Assembly (NCBI GenBank): GCA_002428965.1
Contig: DIYI01000017.1
Location: 374,658 to 438,657 of the forward strand
Source of the DNA: Jejuia sp. UBA6058
Lineage (GTDB): Bacteria; Bacteroidota; Bacteroidia; Flavobacteriales; Flavobacteriaceae
Length of the DNA: 64,000 bases
Direction: 5' to 3'
In this document: positions 24,001 through 32,617 of the stretch, piece by piece
How positions within the stretch are numbered: the first letter of the stretch is position 1
How the letters are laid out: each line of letters begins with the position of its first letter
Translations under genes and position numbers: made by a program
Notes under the pieces: model-generated
What the model saw: the letters and a program-made list of their open reading frames with translations, nothing else
Databases searched by the model: none
Told to the model about the DNA's origin: nothing

Positions 24001-26020
24001 ACCTCTAGACATTACCGATTTTATAGATGAAGATAATATCGTAACATTAGACTGGTCTAACTTATTAAGATATTATCGTCTAGACACTTATAAAGATGAT
24101 ATTATTGATGATCTAACTACGTCTGCTATTGATGAAGGTACGGGAACACACATTTACAACGTCAAAAAAATTGAGGCGCAGTCTGCACCATTACCTTTTG
24201 AAACACATTCTGATGGTGATTTACCAACTGCAGTTGATATATCTAGTAGTGGTGTAAATGGAAACGATGTTGTAAACTATGACTGGTCTATTGTAAAAAT
24301 ACATAATGCCAACACGCATTACAATTCAGATCATCAACATTTGGGGCTTATAGTGGATGAACAGGATGGCAGTTCTAACCCGATTACTTTAACCGTTGGA
24401 AATGATTCTGAACTTAACGTAAGTTGGTATCTAAAACTTGATGGTAAAATTGATTTGGAAGGAGACTCTCAACTTGTACAAGGTGAAGAAAGTTATTTAG
24501 ATCCTGCCAGCTCTGGAACTTTAGAAAAAGATCAACAAGGTACGGCAGATACGCATACTTACAATTATTGGTCTTCTCCCGTTGGATTATCTAACGCCAC
24601 AACTAATAATAATACTTACACTCCAGCTGATATTTTCACTAATGTTACATTTTCAAGTTCAGGATATGATGGTAAAGCATCACCGTTAACCATTGCAGAC
24701 TACTGGATTTGGAAGTTTAGTAATCAGGAAAGTGATAATTATTCTAAATGGCAACATGTGCAGAGTACAGGAAATATCTCGGTTGGAGAAGGGTTTACAA
24801 TGAAGGGCCCTGGAACTGGAGATATTGCTACATCACAAAATTACGTGTTAGAAGGAAAACCTAACAATGGTGACATCAATTTAAATATTGATGCGGGAAA
24901 CGACTATTTAGTGGGTAATCCATATCCTTCAGCTATTGACGCACAACAGTTTATCTTAGATAATGGACCTGTTATTGACAGTGTTGATGTTGGCCCAACA
25001 ATAAACGGCACCCTGTATTTCTGGGAACATTGGGGTGGTGGATCTCATTACTTAAGAGACTACCAAGGTGGTTATGCGACATATTCCTTATCTGGAAGTA
25101 CTCCTGCAGCTTCTCATGGTACAAATGACCCAGATGTTGGAACTGGAGGTCTACCAACCAAATTACCAGGTCGCTATATTCCAGTAGCTCAAGGCTTTTT
25201 TGTAACTGCCGAATCTACGGGAACCATAAACTTTAATAATGGGCAACGTGTATTTCAAACTGAAGATGGCACAAATTCATTATTCGTTAAATCGGCTAGT
25301 ACCAAAAAAACTGCATCGAATAAAACTGAAGATCTGGACACCAGAATGAGACTAAGACTAGGGTTTAACTCTGTTAACTCTATTCATAGGCAACTTTTAG
25401 TAACAGTAGACTCTACAGCTTCAAAAGATTATGACTGGGGCTATGACGCGCTTCATATTGATGAACAGGTGGACGATATGTATTGGATGATTGATGATAA
25501 AAAATATAATATCCAAGGTATTGATGCCATTGATGACTCCGTAGTAATTCCGTTGGGTATGCACACAAAAAATGATGGGCAAAATCAAATAACAATTGAT
25601 AAACTAGAAAATTTTCCTCCTAATCAAGATATCTATTTGCATGACAAAGAACTAGATATTTATCATGATTTAAGAGGAAGTAATTATGACATCTATTTAC
25701 TCGCTGGTTCATATTTAAATCGATTTGAAATCAGTTTTTCAACGTTTGAAACATTGAGCACATCGGATATAGTAGATAGCAATTCTATTGAAATATTTTA
25801 CTCAAATGAAAATGAAAGTATCGTCATCAACAACCCCATGTTGCAACGTATTAAGTCTATTGAAATGTATAATATTCTGGGGCAATCTCTTTTTAATCTT
25901 GGTGTAAATTCCAACAAAAGGCATATAAGCTACAGAGCCACCCGAATCCATACAGGAAATTATATAATAAAAATTGAAACAGAATATGGATTAATCTCCA
26001 AAAAAGTATTGATACAATAG
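21080..26020 (+). CDS. Very large secreted T9SS cargo protein with TSP3, choice-of-anchor D and LamG-like domains
   Basis: 1646 aa. A signal peptide ends near residue 26 (ISFISNAQ). Then follow: a jelly-roll-like domain (about 27-175), a choice-of-anchor D domain (about 178-295, GTANFGTQISRTYTINNYGG), a galactose-binding-like domain (330-560), calcium-binding thrombospondin type 3 repeats (DSDGDGILDNEDIDDDNDGI; again about 559-800), and a LamG/concanavalin-like domain (about 800-960, YFKGYIDEVRVFSKSLSDNE). The last 75 residues are a type A T9SS sorting domain (SIEMYNILGQSLFNL...GNYIIKIETEYG). It should be exported through the outer membrane and fixed to the surface, perhaps as an adhesin or sugar-binding protein. 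Monocistronic. Confidence 0.85.
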   Translation: MEQSIKLYRLAITVCIACISFISNAQTIASYDFESGLQGWTDGGSDSGLNTDAVYAANGSQSIYSKDDDTSNNYTTSPSLDLSSYSSVDFSFSFIGRNLDSGEGFSLQYYDGSSWSTLRTYVLGTDFSSNHVKYEFYATVASGLSSSSQYRFTGTGDHNGEYNYFDDVLVKVSEGEIDIQGNNITIADGDITPNNSDHTGFGTANFGTQISRTYTINNYGGEDLSITNISLSNTTDFTIIAPYYSSPIVATSGSTTFTIQFNSLSLGTKTSTVTVSNDDSDEGTYTFDIEARAEQNFFDSDGDGILDNEDIDDDNDGILDSTEEIACQNSSTATTTNYKFLNETFGEGSRTTINTTYDAITTYCYEDGTAGTNVTECPSLSNISLNDGEYVVYYKAGDGDGTDDTPNDEVASWADDYWYTGEDHTSGDTNGRMAMFNASYDPGTFYTATIIGALPNVPITYSFWVLNLDTTTAPGIGSRLRPNILVEFRDVNNNVLASITTGDIDPSINGDAENSWHQFTADLTFSVSEFYVYFINNEVGGAGNDLAIDDIVISQTLCDSDGDGVADVFDLDSDNDGIPDVVETGLGSYSEGNATLTGVGSWVDANSNGMHDLAEGTTPLDSDGDSTPNHLDLDSDNDTIFDVDESGAGNSADSSYENGDGDITGDGVGDGTDTDTVRETDIDSDGVVEYFTDGILDLYDYFEGSDMSTAFGNENQGSTGTGWEYYVIDSDNDGTPDYLDITSDGSTYDISHTLYANLDANDDGLIDDTNDAEGDGILDLFDTNDAVFGSPRDLDSKFQLYFDGRNDYATDSEILSGLQNVTIMGWVKIDADFSGYSMVFGQSNIELQVHNYSSPRVYGRVNGISISNSTSTHPIVTNRWYHLALVYDGINDSLKLYLNGENISSTTGIGSTLNTNTYPFTIGKAASIYDNTSYFKGYIDEVRVFSKSLSDNELQKMIYQELEDNSGIIRGTEIPLDITDFIDEDNIVTLDWSNLLRYYRLDTYKDDIIDDLTTSAIDEGTGTHIYNVKKIEAQSAPLPFETHSDGDLPTAVDISSSGVNGNDVVNYDWSIVKIHNANTHYNSDHQHLGLIVDEQDGSSNPITLTVGNDSELNVSWYLKLDGKIDLEGDSQLVQGEESYLDPASSGTLEKDQQGTADTHTYNYWSSPVGLSNATTNNNTYTPADIFTNVTFSSSGYDGKASPLTIADYWIWKFSNQESDNYSKWQHVQSTGNISVGEGFTMKGPGTGDIATSQNYVLEGKPNNGDINLNIDAGNDYLVGNPYPSAIDAQQFILDNGPVIDSVDVGPTINGTLYFWEHWGGGSHYLRDYQGGYATYSLSGSTPAASHGTNDPDVGTGGLPTKLPGRYIPVAQGFFVTAESTGTINFNNGQRVFQTEDGTNSLFVKSASTKKTASNKTEDLDTRMRLRLGFNSVNSIHRQLLVTVDSTASKDYDWGYDALHIDEQVDDMYWMIDDKKYNIQGIDAIDDSVVIPLGMHTKNDGQNQITIDKLENFPPNQDIYLHDKELDIYHDLRGSNYDIYLLAGSYLNRFEISFSTFETLSTSDIVDSNSIEIFYSNENESIVINNPMLQRIKSIEMYNILGQSLFNLGVNSNKRHISYRATRIHTGNYIIKIETEYGLISKKVLIQ

Positions 26021-26080
26021 TTATTTGAATTAGTCACACAAAATAAACCCAAATCAAAACTTCAATTAGCTATTATTTCT

Positions 26081-26111
26081 AAGTCCTGAATTAACATTTA
26101 GGACTTTTTTA
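26081..26111 (+). terminator. Terminator of the T9SS protein gene
   Basis: AAGTCCT (26081-26087) pairs with AGGACTT (26100-26106), followed by T residues. The right arm lies inside the 3' end of hisS on the other strand (stop at 26098-26100). Confidence 0.65.
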
Positions 26112-27765
26112 TTGCAGATACTAAATCATTTAGAGACACCTTATCTTGCTCCCCAGTTTTCATTTGCTTTAGAGTATACATGTTAGAATTAATTTCCTCC
26201 TCGCCTACAAGCACCACAAAAGGAACAGATCTTTTGTTGGCATAAGTCATCTGCTTTTTCATTTTAGTGTTATCTGGATATAATTCGGCATTTATTCCGC
26301 TTTCCCGTAATTCCTTTATAGCTTTTAAAGAAAATAGAGCTTCCCTTTCACCAAAGTTGATAAATAAAACTTCAATATTTTTATTGACAGTTTCGGGGAA
26401 TAGATTAAGTTCTTCCAACACCAAATAAATACGATCTAAACCAAAACTAATACCTACACCACTCATATTTTTCATTCCAAAAATTCCAGTTAAATCGTCA
26501 TAACGACCACCACCACCAATGGAACCCATTTTTACACCTTCTGGTGCAGCAACTTCAAAAATAGCACCGGTGTAATAATTTAAACCACGTGCAAGCGTAA
26601 CATCAAGTTGTAATTTTGCTGTTTTTAAACCCAATTCAGTAATTGCAGTATTAATAAAGGCTAATTCTTCAATACCTTTTTTTCCTTCTTCCGAAGAAGA
26701 TAAAATAGAGCTTAGACTTTCTATTTGAGATTCAAAATTCCCTGATATAGAAAACAAAGGTTGTAATTTATCAATACCAGATTGGGAAATACCTTTATCT
26801 ATCATTTCAGCTTTTACCTTCTCCTCACCTATTTTATCTAGTTTATCAAGTGCTACAGTAAAATCAATTAATTTATCACTAGCCCCAATAACCTCGGCAA
26901 TACCAGATAATATTTTACGATTGTTAATTTTAATGGTAACACCTTCTAACCCTAAAGCATTAAACACAGTATCATACAACTGAATAAACTCTACCTCCTG
27001 CCATAAGGAATCACTTCCTACAACGTCAGCATCACATTGGTAAAACTCTCTAAAGCGCCCTTTTTGTGGTCTATCAGCACGCCAAACGGGCTGAATTTGA
27101 TAACGCTTAAACGGAAATTCTATCTCGTTTTGGTGTTGTACAACGTAACGTGCAAAAGGTACTGTTAAATCATAACGCAATGCTTTTTCGCTTATATAAT
27201 TTCCAACATATTTATTACCTAATTGAAAATAAAAATCTCCATATATAATATTTGATAGTTCAGTGACATCTTCATTATTGTCACTTAATAATTTCCTTTT
27301 AAGGCTTTCATGACCAAAAATAATTTTCTCAATTCGAATCCAGATATCTATAGTTAAGTTATCTAAATTTATATAACTCTCATCAAATTTTATATTTTTT
27401 AAGGATCTTAATATATTCGGAAACTTCTTTATAAAGTTTGTCTTAAAAGCTTCCAGTTCAAAATTCGCATCTTCTCGAATACCAACACCTAAATTATAAA
27501 CAGCTGTTTTTATTGTTTTTATTAAATTATCATTAAAACTTCTTAGAAAATCCCCAGAATTCAAAATCTTAAAAATTAAACGATCTCCCTCATCACCATA
27601 TTTGCCCATCAAGGTTTCGGAATTTTCAAAACTTGGGGTTTCAATAGGTTGAAATCCAAAGGTTTCAAAAGTACTACGAATTGTATTAAAAATATAGTTG
27701 CGCTTTGCTACTTGTTCTGGATTAAAATCTCTAGTTCCTTTTGGTATGCTTGGTTTTTGTGGCAT
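26098..27765 (-). CDS. hisS: Histidyl-tRNA synthetase with a large insertion
   Basis: A 555-aa class II aminoacyl-tRNA synthetase. Motif 1 region: PKGTRDFNPEQ and PIETPSFENSETLMGKYG. Motif 2: FPFKRYQIQPVWRADRPQKG followed by RFREFYQCDAD. HisA motif: ARGLNYYTGAIFEV; motif 3: GVGISFGLDRIYLVLEEL. A usual bacterial HisRS has about 420-460 residues. The excess comes from a segment of about 115 residues (about 75-190) between ILNSGDFL and SEKALRYDLTVPFARYV, rich in Asn, Ile and Lys. No splicing or nuclease motif was seen in it. It should be essential, charging tRNA-His. Confidence 0.93.
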   Translation of the reverse strand: MPQKPSIPKGTRDFNPEQVAKRNYIFNTIRSTFETFGFQPIETPSFENSETLMGKYGDEGDRLIFKILNSGDFLRSFNDNLIKTIKTAVYNLGVGIREDANFELEAFKTNFIKKFPNILRSLKNIKFDESYINLDNLTIDIWIRIEKIIFGHESLKRKLLSDNNEDVTELSNIIYGDFYFQLGNKYVGNYISEKALRYDLTVPFARYVVQHQNEIEFPFKRYQIQPVWRADRPQKGRFREFYQCDADVVGSDSLWQEVEFIQLYDTVFNALGLEGVTIKINNRKILSGIAEVIGASDKLIDFTVALDKLDKIGEEKVKAEMIDKGISQSGIDKLQPLFSISGNFESQIESLSSILSSSEEGKKGIEELAFINTAITELGLKTAKLQLDVTLARGLNYYTGAIFEVAAPEGVKMGSIGGGGRYDDLTGIFGMKNMSGVGISFGLDRIYLVLEELNLFPETVNKNIEVLFINFGEREALFSLKAIKELRESGINAELYPDNTKMKKQMTYANKRSVPFVVLVGEEEINSNMYTLKQMKTGEQDKVSLNDLVSAIKKS

Positions 27766-27810
27766 AATCTAATAAATTCGGATGCTTCTTTTGGGTCTCT
27801 AAATTTAAGG

Positions 27811-27838
27811 TGGATTCCGCATCAAGTGCGGAATGACA
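27811..27838. repeat. Short hairpin repeat (GATTCCGCA...TGCGGAATGACA type)
   Basis: ATTCCGCA (27814-27821) and TGCGGAAT (27827-27834) form a perfect 8-bp stem with a TCAAG loop, flanked by GG and GACA. The pattern GGATTCC(N)GC...GC(N)GGAATGACA is, as I recall, a common dispersed element in bacterial genomes including flavobacteria. Only one copy is in this window. It lies between hisS and the DUF6495 gene. Confidence 0.55.
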
Positions 27839-27891
27839 AAAATAGTGGATTACTTCGAAAATATATTTGTCCCATAGTGGGAATAACATAT

Positions 27892-28362
27892 CTAATTAAT
27901 CAAATTATCAAAATAATGATACAATTCGCCTTTAGTGATTGATGCACCTTGTTCAATCATCTTAAACTTATCTAAATTTTTATCTTCAGAATAGTCCTTA
28001 TCCGCCTGTAAAAACTCCACACGATCATCCATTAAATTCTCTCTAAGCCAATTATAGCCAGATTTTGTAGTTATATCAACCTCTTCATTCTTTACATTTA
28101 CGACTATCGCGTACATTTTATCTTCACCTAAATTAAACAGGTACATGTGCTGTGGTGCAAAATGCTCCAAATACTCAGCTTTGTTTAAAACACCCTCCCA
28201 TATTAAATCGCTAAATACATCCAATTCCATTTCAGCCACTTCAGGCTTGTTTACTTTTAAATTGTCCCACTCATCAGCAGTTATAGATTGGGTAGCCAAA
28301 AAATTAATGAATTCTTGGTGTAATTCTTCAAATTGTTCTTTTGTAAGTCTTGAATATTTCAT
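27892..28362 (-). CDS. DUF6495 family protein
   Basis: A 156-aa acidic soluble protein starting MKYSRLTKEQFEELHQEFIN with FLATQSITADEWDNLK and WEGVLNKAEYLEHFAPQHMY. This is a conserved flavobacterial protein, which I place in DUF6495 with moderate confidence. No catalytic motif, signal peptide or membrane segment was seen. It lies upstream of hisS on the same strand, 126 nt away with a hairpin repeat between. Confidence 0.75.
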   Translation of the reverse strand: MKYSRLTKEQFEELHQEFINFLATQSITADEWDNLKVNKPEVAEMELDVFSDLIWEGVLNKAEYLEHFAPQHMYLFNLGEDKMYAIVVNVKNEEVDITTKSGYNWLRENLMDDRVEFLQADKDYSEDKNLDKFKMIEQGASITKGELYHYFDNLIN

Positions 28363-28416
28363 GAGCTGTTCTTAACCTTCCCGAAACAGAAAAACTGTCT
28401 CGGTTAACTGTATTTT

Positions 28417-29298
28417 TTAATTATAAATGGCATTGGCAACCGCAAACGGTCTATCTGTTGCTATTACATCAATACCTTTTTCAACCCAAACGTTATAAAG
28501 CGAATCTCCTCTAGTTTCTGCTCTTTTATCCAAGTTACCCAAAGTGCCTAACATAGTTTTTATACCATGGTTTTGAATTTTATTGTAAAGTTTGTTAGGG
28601 GATAAGCGCGTTCCCGTAAAAGCAATCATATTTTCTGTTGGAATCCCAGACCTTAATAACCATTCAAACTCTTCATTATTTCTTGCAGAAACAGATAGCA
28701 ATAGTTCTGGCGCTATGGCATTTGCCCGTTCAGCTTGTTTTATATCATAAGTAATAATAATAGAAATATCCTCTGCCTTAACTTTTCGAATCAATTTAAC
28801 AACATCTTCAACGTCTACACTTCTCTTAATATCAATAGTTAGTACAACAGCATTATCCCTCGCCCACTCCAAAATATCTTTAAACAATGGAATCTTAAAA
28901 CTAGTTATATTGCCAAAATCATCTTCAAGATCAAATTTTTGAAGCTCCTTAAACGTATAATCTATAACCTTCCCATTCCCTGTTGAAGTGCGCTCTAAGG
29001 TATTATCGTGCATTAAAATTAGAATATTGTCTTTGGTTTTAGCGACGTCAATTTCATAAATAGCACTAATACTATCGTTTATATATTTTAACGTCTCTAA
29101 ACAATTTTCGGGATAATTTTTTAAGCCTTTACCTCCTCTATGTACACTTATAATAGGATTATGGCTTGAGTTATATGCAAAAGACTTTAAAAGTTTTGAT
29201 GGTTGAATGGTTTCCTGCAAAACATCTTCAGCTTTTACTGCTTTCTCATTTTTACAAGAAAAACAAACTACCAAAAAAAGAAAAACTATTTTTTTCAT
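28417..29298 (-). CDS. Glycerophosphodiester phosphodiesterase family lipoprotein
   Basis: 293 aa. The N-terminus MKKIVFLFLVVCFSCKN is a lipoprotein signal with Cys15 as the likely lipid anchor. The GDPD barrel has SVHRGGKGLKNYPENCLETL (catalytic His-Arg), EIDVAKTKDNILILMHDNTL (Glu-Asp and second His) and LERTSTGNGKV. The C-terminal TDRPFAVANAI is also typical. The family hydrolyses glycerophosphodiesters to glycerol-3-phosphate and an alcohol. It lies 65 nt downstream of the TonB receptor gene, on the same strand, past a hairpin terminator. Confidence 0.85.
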   Translation of the reverse strand: MKKIVFLFLVVCFSCKNEKAVKAEDVLQETIQPSKLLKSFAYNSSHNPIISVHRGGKGLKNYPENCLETLKYINDSISAIYEIDVAKTKDNILILMHDNTLERTSTGNGKVIDYTFKELQKFDLEDDFGNITSFKIPLFKDILEWARDNAVVLTIDIKRSVDVEDVVKLIRKVKAEDISIIITYDIKQAERANAIAPELLLSVSARNNEEFEWLLRSGIPTENMIAFTGTRLSPNKLYNKIQNHGIKTMLGTLGNLDKRAETRGDSLYNVWVEKGIDVIATDRPFAVANAIYN

Positions 29299-29310
29299 TT
29301 ACTAATAAAT

Positions 29311-29336
29311 AAAAATGCGCTTCTATCAAGAAGCGC
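29311..29336 (-). terminator. Terminator after the TonB receptor gene
   Basis: GCGCTTCT and AGAAGCGC (29317-29324 with 29329-29336) form a perfect 8-bp stem with a 4-nt loop. On the minus strand ATTTTTATTT follows. It lies between the receptor and GDPD genes and may only reduce readthrough into the latter. Confidence 0.65.
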
Positions 29337-29363
29337 AAATTTAATAATATTGTGGCGTTTTCG

Positions 29364-32300
29364 TTAGAAAATATAACGTAAACCGATTTGTGCCTGCCAA
29401 CGTGAGGCTAAACTAGAATCGAAACCAAATGTATCGGTTAAATCACCATTAAAAGAATATGTTGGTGTACCAGTACCATCAACAGTAACACCTATTGGCT
29501 GAATGTTATTTGGTTGTTGGATTACTCCCCATTCTGAACTTAATAAATTTCCAAAATTCAAGATATCTAAACTGATTTGTATGGTATTTGTTTTCTCGTT
29601 ACCGATACCAACAATAAAGTCTTGCAATACTTTTATATCCCAACGTCCACGCCAAGGCGCTAGTGCACCATAACGTTCTGCATACTGCCCTCTTCTTCCA
29701 CTCAAATAGTCATCTTGCTGAATGTAGTTTTCTAAGGCAGCGGCATCTCCAGCATTGGCAAATTGCATTTGCCCTATTTCACTTGACGTCGGTATGTATA
29801 TTAAATCGTTTAAACCTGAACCGTCTCCATTAATATCACCTCCATAAGTGTAGTTAAAGCGTCCACCTTGTGCATATTCAAAAAACGTAGAAACTGTTGT
29901 TGCTATCTTGTCATTTCCATAAGTCCATTTTTTACTAGCAACACCTATAAAACGATGCGTATCTCCATATTTAGAGTAAGATAACACATCATTATTAACA
30001 TTACCAAGGGCTGGGTTTCCGGCAAATGCATCTCCTGTAATTTCAGCTTCAATAGAGTTTACATCTTTAGAATTTAAATAGTTATAAGCTAACATGGTGT
30101 AAAAACCGCCTTCAAATGTTTTTTGTGTTTTTAAAGAAGCATTCCAAATTCTACCTTTATCAGAATTTGTCATCACATATGCATTGGCATTGGCAGGGAA
30201 TGGCACATCTACCTGTACATAATCTGCAGCGGTATAAATAGCTCTATTATCTACACCTTGTAATGTTCCTGTAGGCTCTGTAAGTCCCCAATTTTGAACA
30301 TGTGGTCCATTAATATCTTTTGTGTAAGATACATCAGCCGTCAAAACTAAACCGTTTTCCAATCTTTTATCCGCTCCAAGGTTTGTTCTCCAAACTTGAG
30401 GAAACTTGTAGTCTGGATCCACCATTTGATGAAACCACCAGTTTGGGTTTCCTGTTTGGTTTGATAACCATACAAAAGGGAAACGCCCCGTAAACAAGCC
30501 AGATCCACCACGTAATTGGAATGTGCTGTCTCCATTTGCATCATAGTTAAATCCCACTCTAGGAGATATTAACCAATCGTTATTCGGCATATTAGTATTT
30601 TCAAGCATTTGTACCTGTCCCGTATTAGGATTTACATATGGGGTTCCGGGAGCATAATCTGAAGCTAAATCAATAACATTTTGTGCCTTTTCAGCAGTGT
30701 CAAAAAATAAGGGCTTATCAAAACGCACACCATAAGTTAATTTAAATTTATCGCTAACGTTCCACTCATCTTGCACATAAAACGAAAGTTGCCCTACGTT
30801 GGTTTCGTTTAGAGCCCATCCTCCTGCTGCTCCAGTTCCGGCGGCTGACAAGGCATTATGAGCTGCGGTAGCATCATTTAACATAGCCTCTAATCCACCT
30901 CCTGGGGCTGCATCTGCTAATAATTCAGCAACACTTCCGTAAGAAGGGAAGAAAACTCCTCTGCCTCCATAAACGCCTAGGTTAAAGGAGTTATCGAATT
31001 GAAATTTCTCAAAAGAAGTACCAATAGTAAAGGTGTGATCTCCTTTAAAAAAGTTTAAATTATCAGTAAACTGAAATACTTTTTGATCCAATCTGTTATT
31101 TATTGAAAATGGTTCATGACCAGCAATAATATAGTTTGAACCACCTTCTAAAATTGTAATAGTTGGCGCTGGAACGGATAAGGGGTTTCTAAAGTCATCA
31201 AAATGAGTATATCCAACTTGGAGCTTATTAGTAGCCTCATCGGATAACGTTGAGTTTAATTCTAATTGTACAGAATTTAGTTTGTTATTGATCTCATAAC
31301 CTGTGTTTTCGTATTGCAGGGTTGCTGCATTCGGACCTCTAAACCCTAAAGCAGTTGGATGAGCAGGTTTTTCTTTTGAAGCATTTAGGAAATTGTATAT
31401 AATTGCTAAACGGTTATTATCATTGATATTCCAATCTAACTTAAATATCCCTTTAGTAGACTCAGAAGCATAAGTAAACCCTTGATAAGCACCTGTATCG
31501 TATCCCAAAGCTGATAAAGCATCACTTACCGCTATTAAATCACTTTCAGTAACTCTAGATTCGTTTATAGCTCCAGAGCCAGTATTTGGAACCCAGCCGT
31601 TTGTTCCCAAATCATCCCTATCGTCAGTTTCAAAATTGGCAAAAAAGAATAATTTATTTTTTATAATTGGTCCTCCAATACTTATACCATATTGTTTTTG
31701 ATTTAGGTCTGGTCTCGTAACTTCTTCTCCTTTAATTTTTTTACCTGTCATGGTTTCATCTCTATAAAATCCATAAACTGTACCATGAAATTCGTTTGTA
31801 CCACTTTTCGTTACTGCATTAACTGAAGCTCCTGTAAAACCAGATTGCGTTACATCATAAGGTGCCGTTGTAACTGATATCTGATCTATCGCATCTAATG
31901 AAATAGGTTGTGCACCCGTTTGTCCACCTGGTGTAGGTGCATCTAATCCAAATGGATTATTAAAAATGGCTCCATCTAATGAAAAGTTATTAAACTGATC
32001 GTTTCTACCGCCAAAAGAACCAGCACTAGCTGACGGTTCCAGTCTTGTAAAGTCTGCTTGAGATCTAGAAATAGTTGGTAATCGAGTAATCTCTCGTCTA
32101 CCAACACTGGTTTCAGCTCCTGTTCTATCACTTCCAAAAGTACCAGTACCCGTGCTTTGGATAACAACTGCATCCAATTGGGCAGCGTCCTCAACCAAAG
32201 TCACATCGATATTTTGTGTTTTACCTAAAGAAAGGTATACACCATTAAATGTTTGGGTTTGATAGCCCACGTAGCTAATTGTAATATCATAAGGCCCTCC

Positions 32301-32513
32301 AACTCTTAAGTTTAATAAATTAAAGCGCCCATCGAAGTTGGTAGCAGCACCATACTTGGTGCCTGTAGGCGTATGTATTGCTAATACATTGGCCCCAGGA
32401 AGCGGTTCGGAATTTTGGTCTTGAACAAGACCTTTAATGTTTGAGGTTGTTACTTGCGAAAAGGCAAAAAATCCAAAAAGGAAAAACAGAAGTGTAATTT
32501 TAGTTTGCTTCAT
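29364..32513 (-). CDS. TonB-dependent receptor with N-terminal carboxypeptidase-like domain
   Basis: 1049 aa. Signal peptide MKQTKITLLFFLFGFFAFSQ, then a carboxypeptidase regulatory-like domain (about 24-112: VQDQNSEPLPGANVLA, FDGRFNLLNLRVGGPYDITI), a plug (about 115-240) and a 22-strand barrel ending in WQAQIGLRYIF. It should import a large substrate across the outer membrane using TonB. No SusD-like partner lies next to it. The downstream neighbour is a GDPD lipoprotein, so glycerophosphodiesters or related compounds are a possible substrate; this is inference. Confidence 0.9.
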   Translation of the reverse strand: MKQTKITLLFFLFGFFAFSQVTTSNIKGLVQDQNSEPLPGANVLAIHTPTGTKYGAATNFDGRFNLLNLRVGGPYDITISYVGYQTQTFNGVYLSLGKTQNIDVTLVEDAAQLDAVVIQSTGTGTFGSDRTGAETSVGRREITRLPTISRSQADFTRLEPSASAGSFGGRNDQFNNFSLDGAIFNNPFGLDAPTPGGQTGAQPISLDAIDQISVTTAPYDVTQSGFTGASVNAVTKSGTNEFHGTVYGFYRDETMTGKKIKGEEVTRPDLNQKQYGISIGGPIIKNKLFFFANFETDDRDDLGTNGWVPNTGSGAINESRVTESDLIAVSDALSALGYDTGAYQGFTYASESTKGIFKLDWNINDNNRLAIIYNFLNASKEKPAHPTALGFRGPNAATLQYENTGYEINNKLNSVQLELNSTLSDEATNKLQVGYTHFDDFRNPLSVPAPTITILEGGSNYIIAGHEPFSINNRLDQKVFQFTDNLNFFKGDHTFTIGTSFEKFQFDNSFNLGVYGGRGVFFPSYGSVAELLADAAPGGGLEAMLNDATAAHNALSAAGTGAAGGWALNETNVGQLSFYVQDEWNVSDKFKLTYGVRFDKPLFFDTAEKAQNVIDLASDYAPGTPYVNPNTGQVQMLENTNMPNNDWLISPRVGFNYDANGDSTFQLRGGSGLFTGRFPFVWLSNQTGNPNWWFHQMVDPDYKFPQVWRTNLGADKRLENGLVLTADVSYTKDINGPHVQNWGLTEPTGTLQGVDNRAIYTAADYVQVDVPFPANANAYVMTNSDKGRIWNASLKTQKTFEGGFYTMLAYNYLNSKDVNSIEAEITGDAFAGNPALGNVNNDVLSYSKYGDTHRFIGVASKKWTYGNDKIATTVSTFFEYAQGGRFNYTYGGDINGDGSGLNDLIYIPTSSEIGQMQFANAGDAAALENYIQQDDYLSGRRGQYAERYGALAPWRGRWDIKVLQDFIVGIGNEKTNTIQISLDILNFGNLLSSEWGVIQQPNNIQPIGVTVDGTGTPTYSFNGDLTDTFGFDSSLASRWQAQIGLRYIF

Positions 32514-32537
32514 TCCAAATTATTTGAGTTAGTTCTT

Positions 32538-32545
32538 CAAATGTA
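32538..32545 (-). promoter_or_regulatory. -7 promoter element of the TonB receptor gene
   Basis: TACATTTG on the minus strand fits TAnnTTTG, 24 nt before the ATG at 32513. It sits directly past the terminator of the rplI operon. Confidence 0.5.
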
Positions 32546-32548
32546 GTT

Positions 32549-32579
32549 TAAAAAAAAAAACCACTCATACGAGTGGTTT
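32549..32579 (-). terminator. Terminator of the rpsF-rpsR-rplI operon
   Basis: On the minus strand AAACCACTC and GAGTGGTTT (32571-32579 with 32558-32566) form a perfect 9-bp stem with a 4-nt loop, followed by a run of more than seven T. Confidence 0.85.
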
Positions 32580-32617
32580 CATAATATTATAAAAATTTAT
32601 TAACTAAAAGTTAACAA

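Noticed and set aside
27196..27543. HisRS insertion as an intein
   Set aside because: No N-terminal Cys/Ser with a downstream His-Asn-Cys/Ser/Thr splice junction and no homing-endonuclease motif.
27649..27942. Open frame of 97 codons on the plus strand over the 5' end of hisS
   Set aside because: It is antisense to conserved HisRS coding sequence and the hairpin repeat; its protein has no recognisable pattern.
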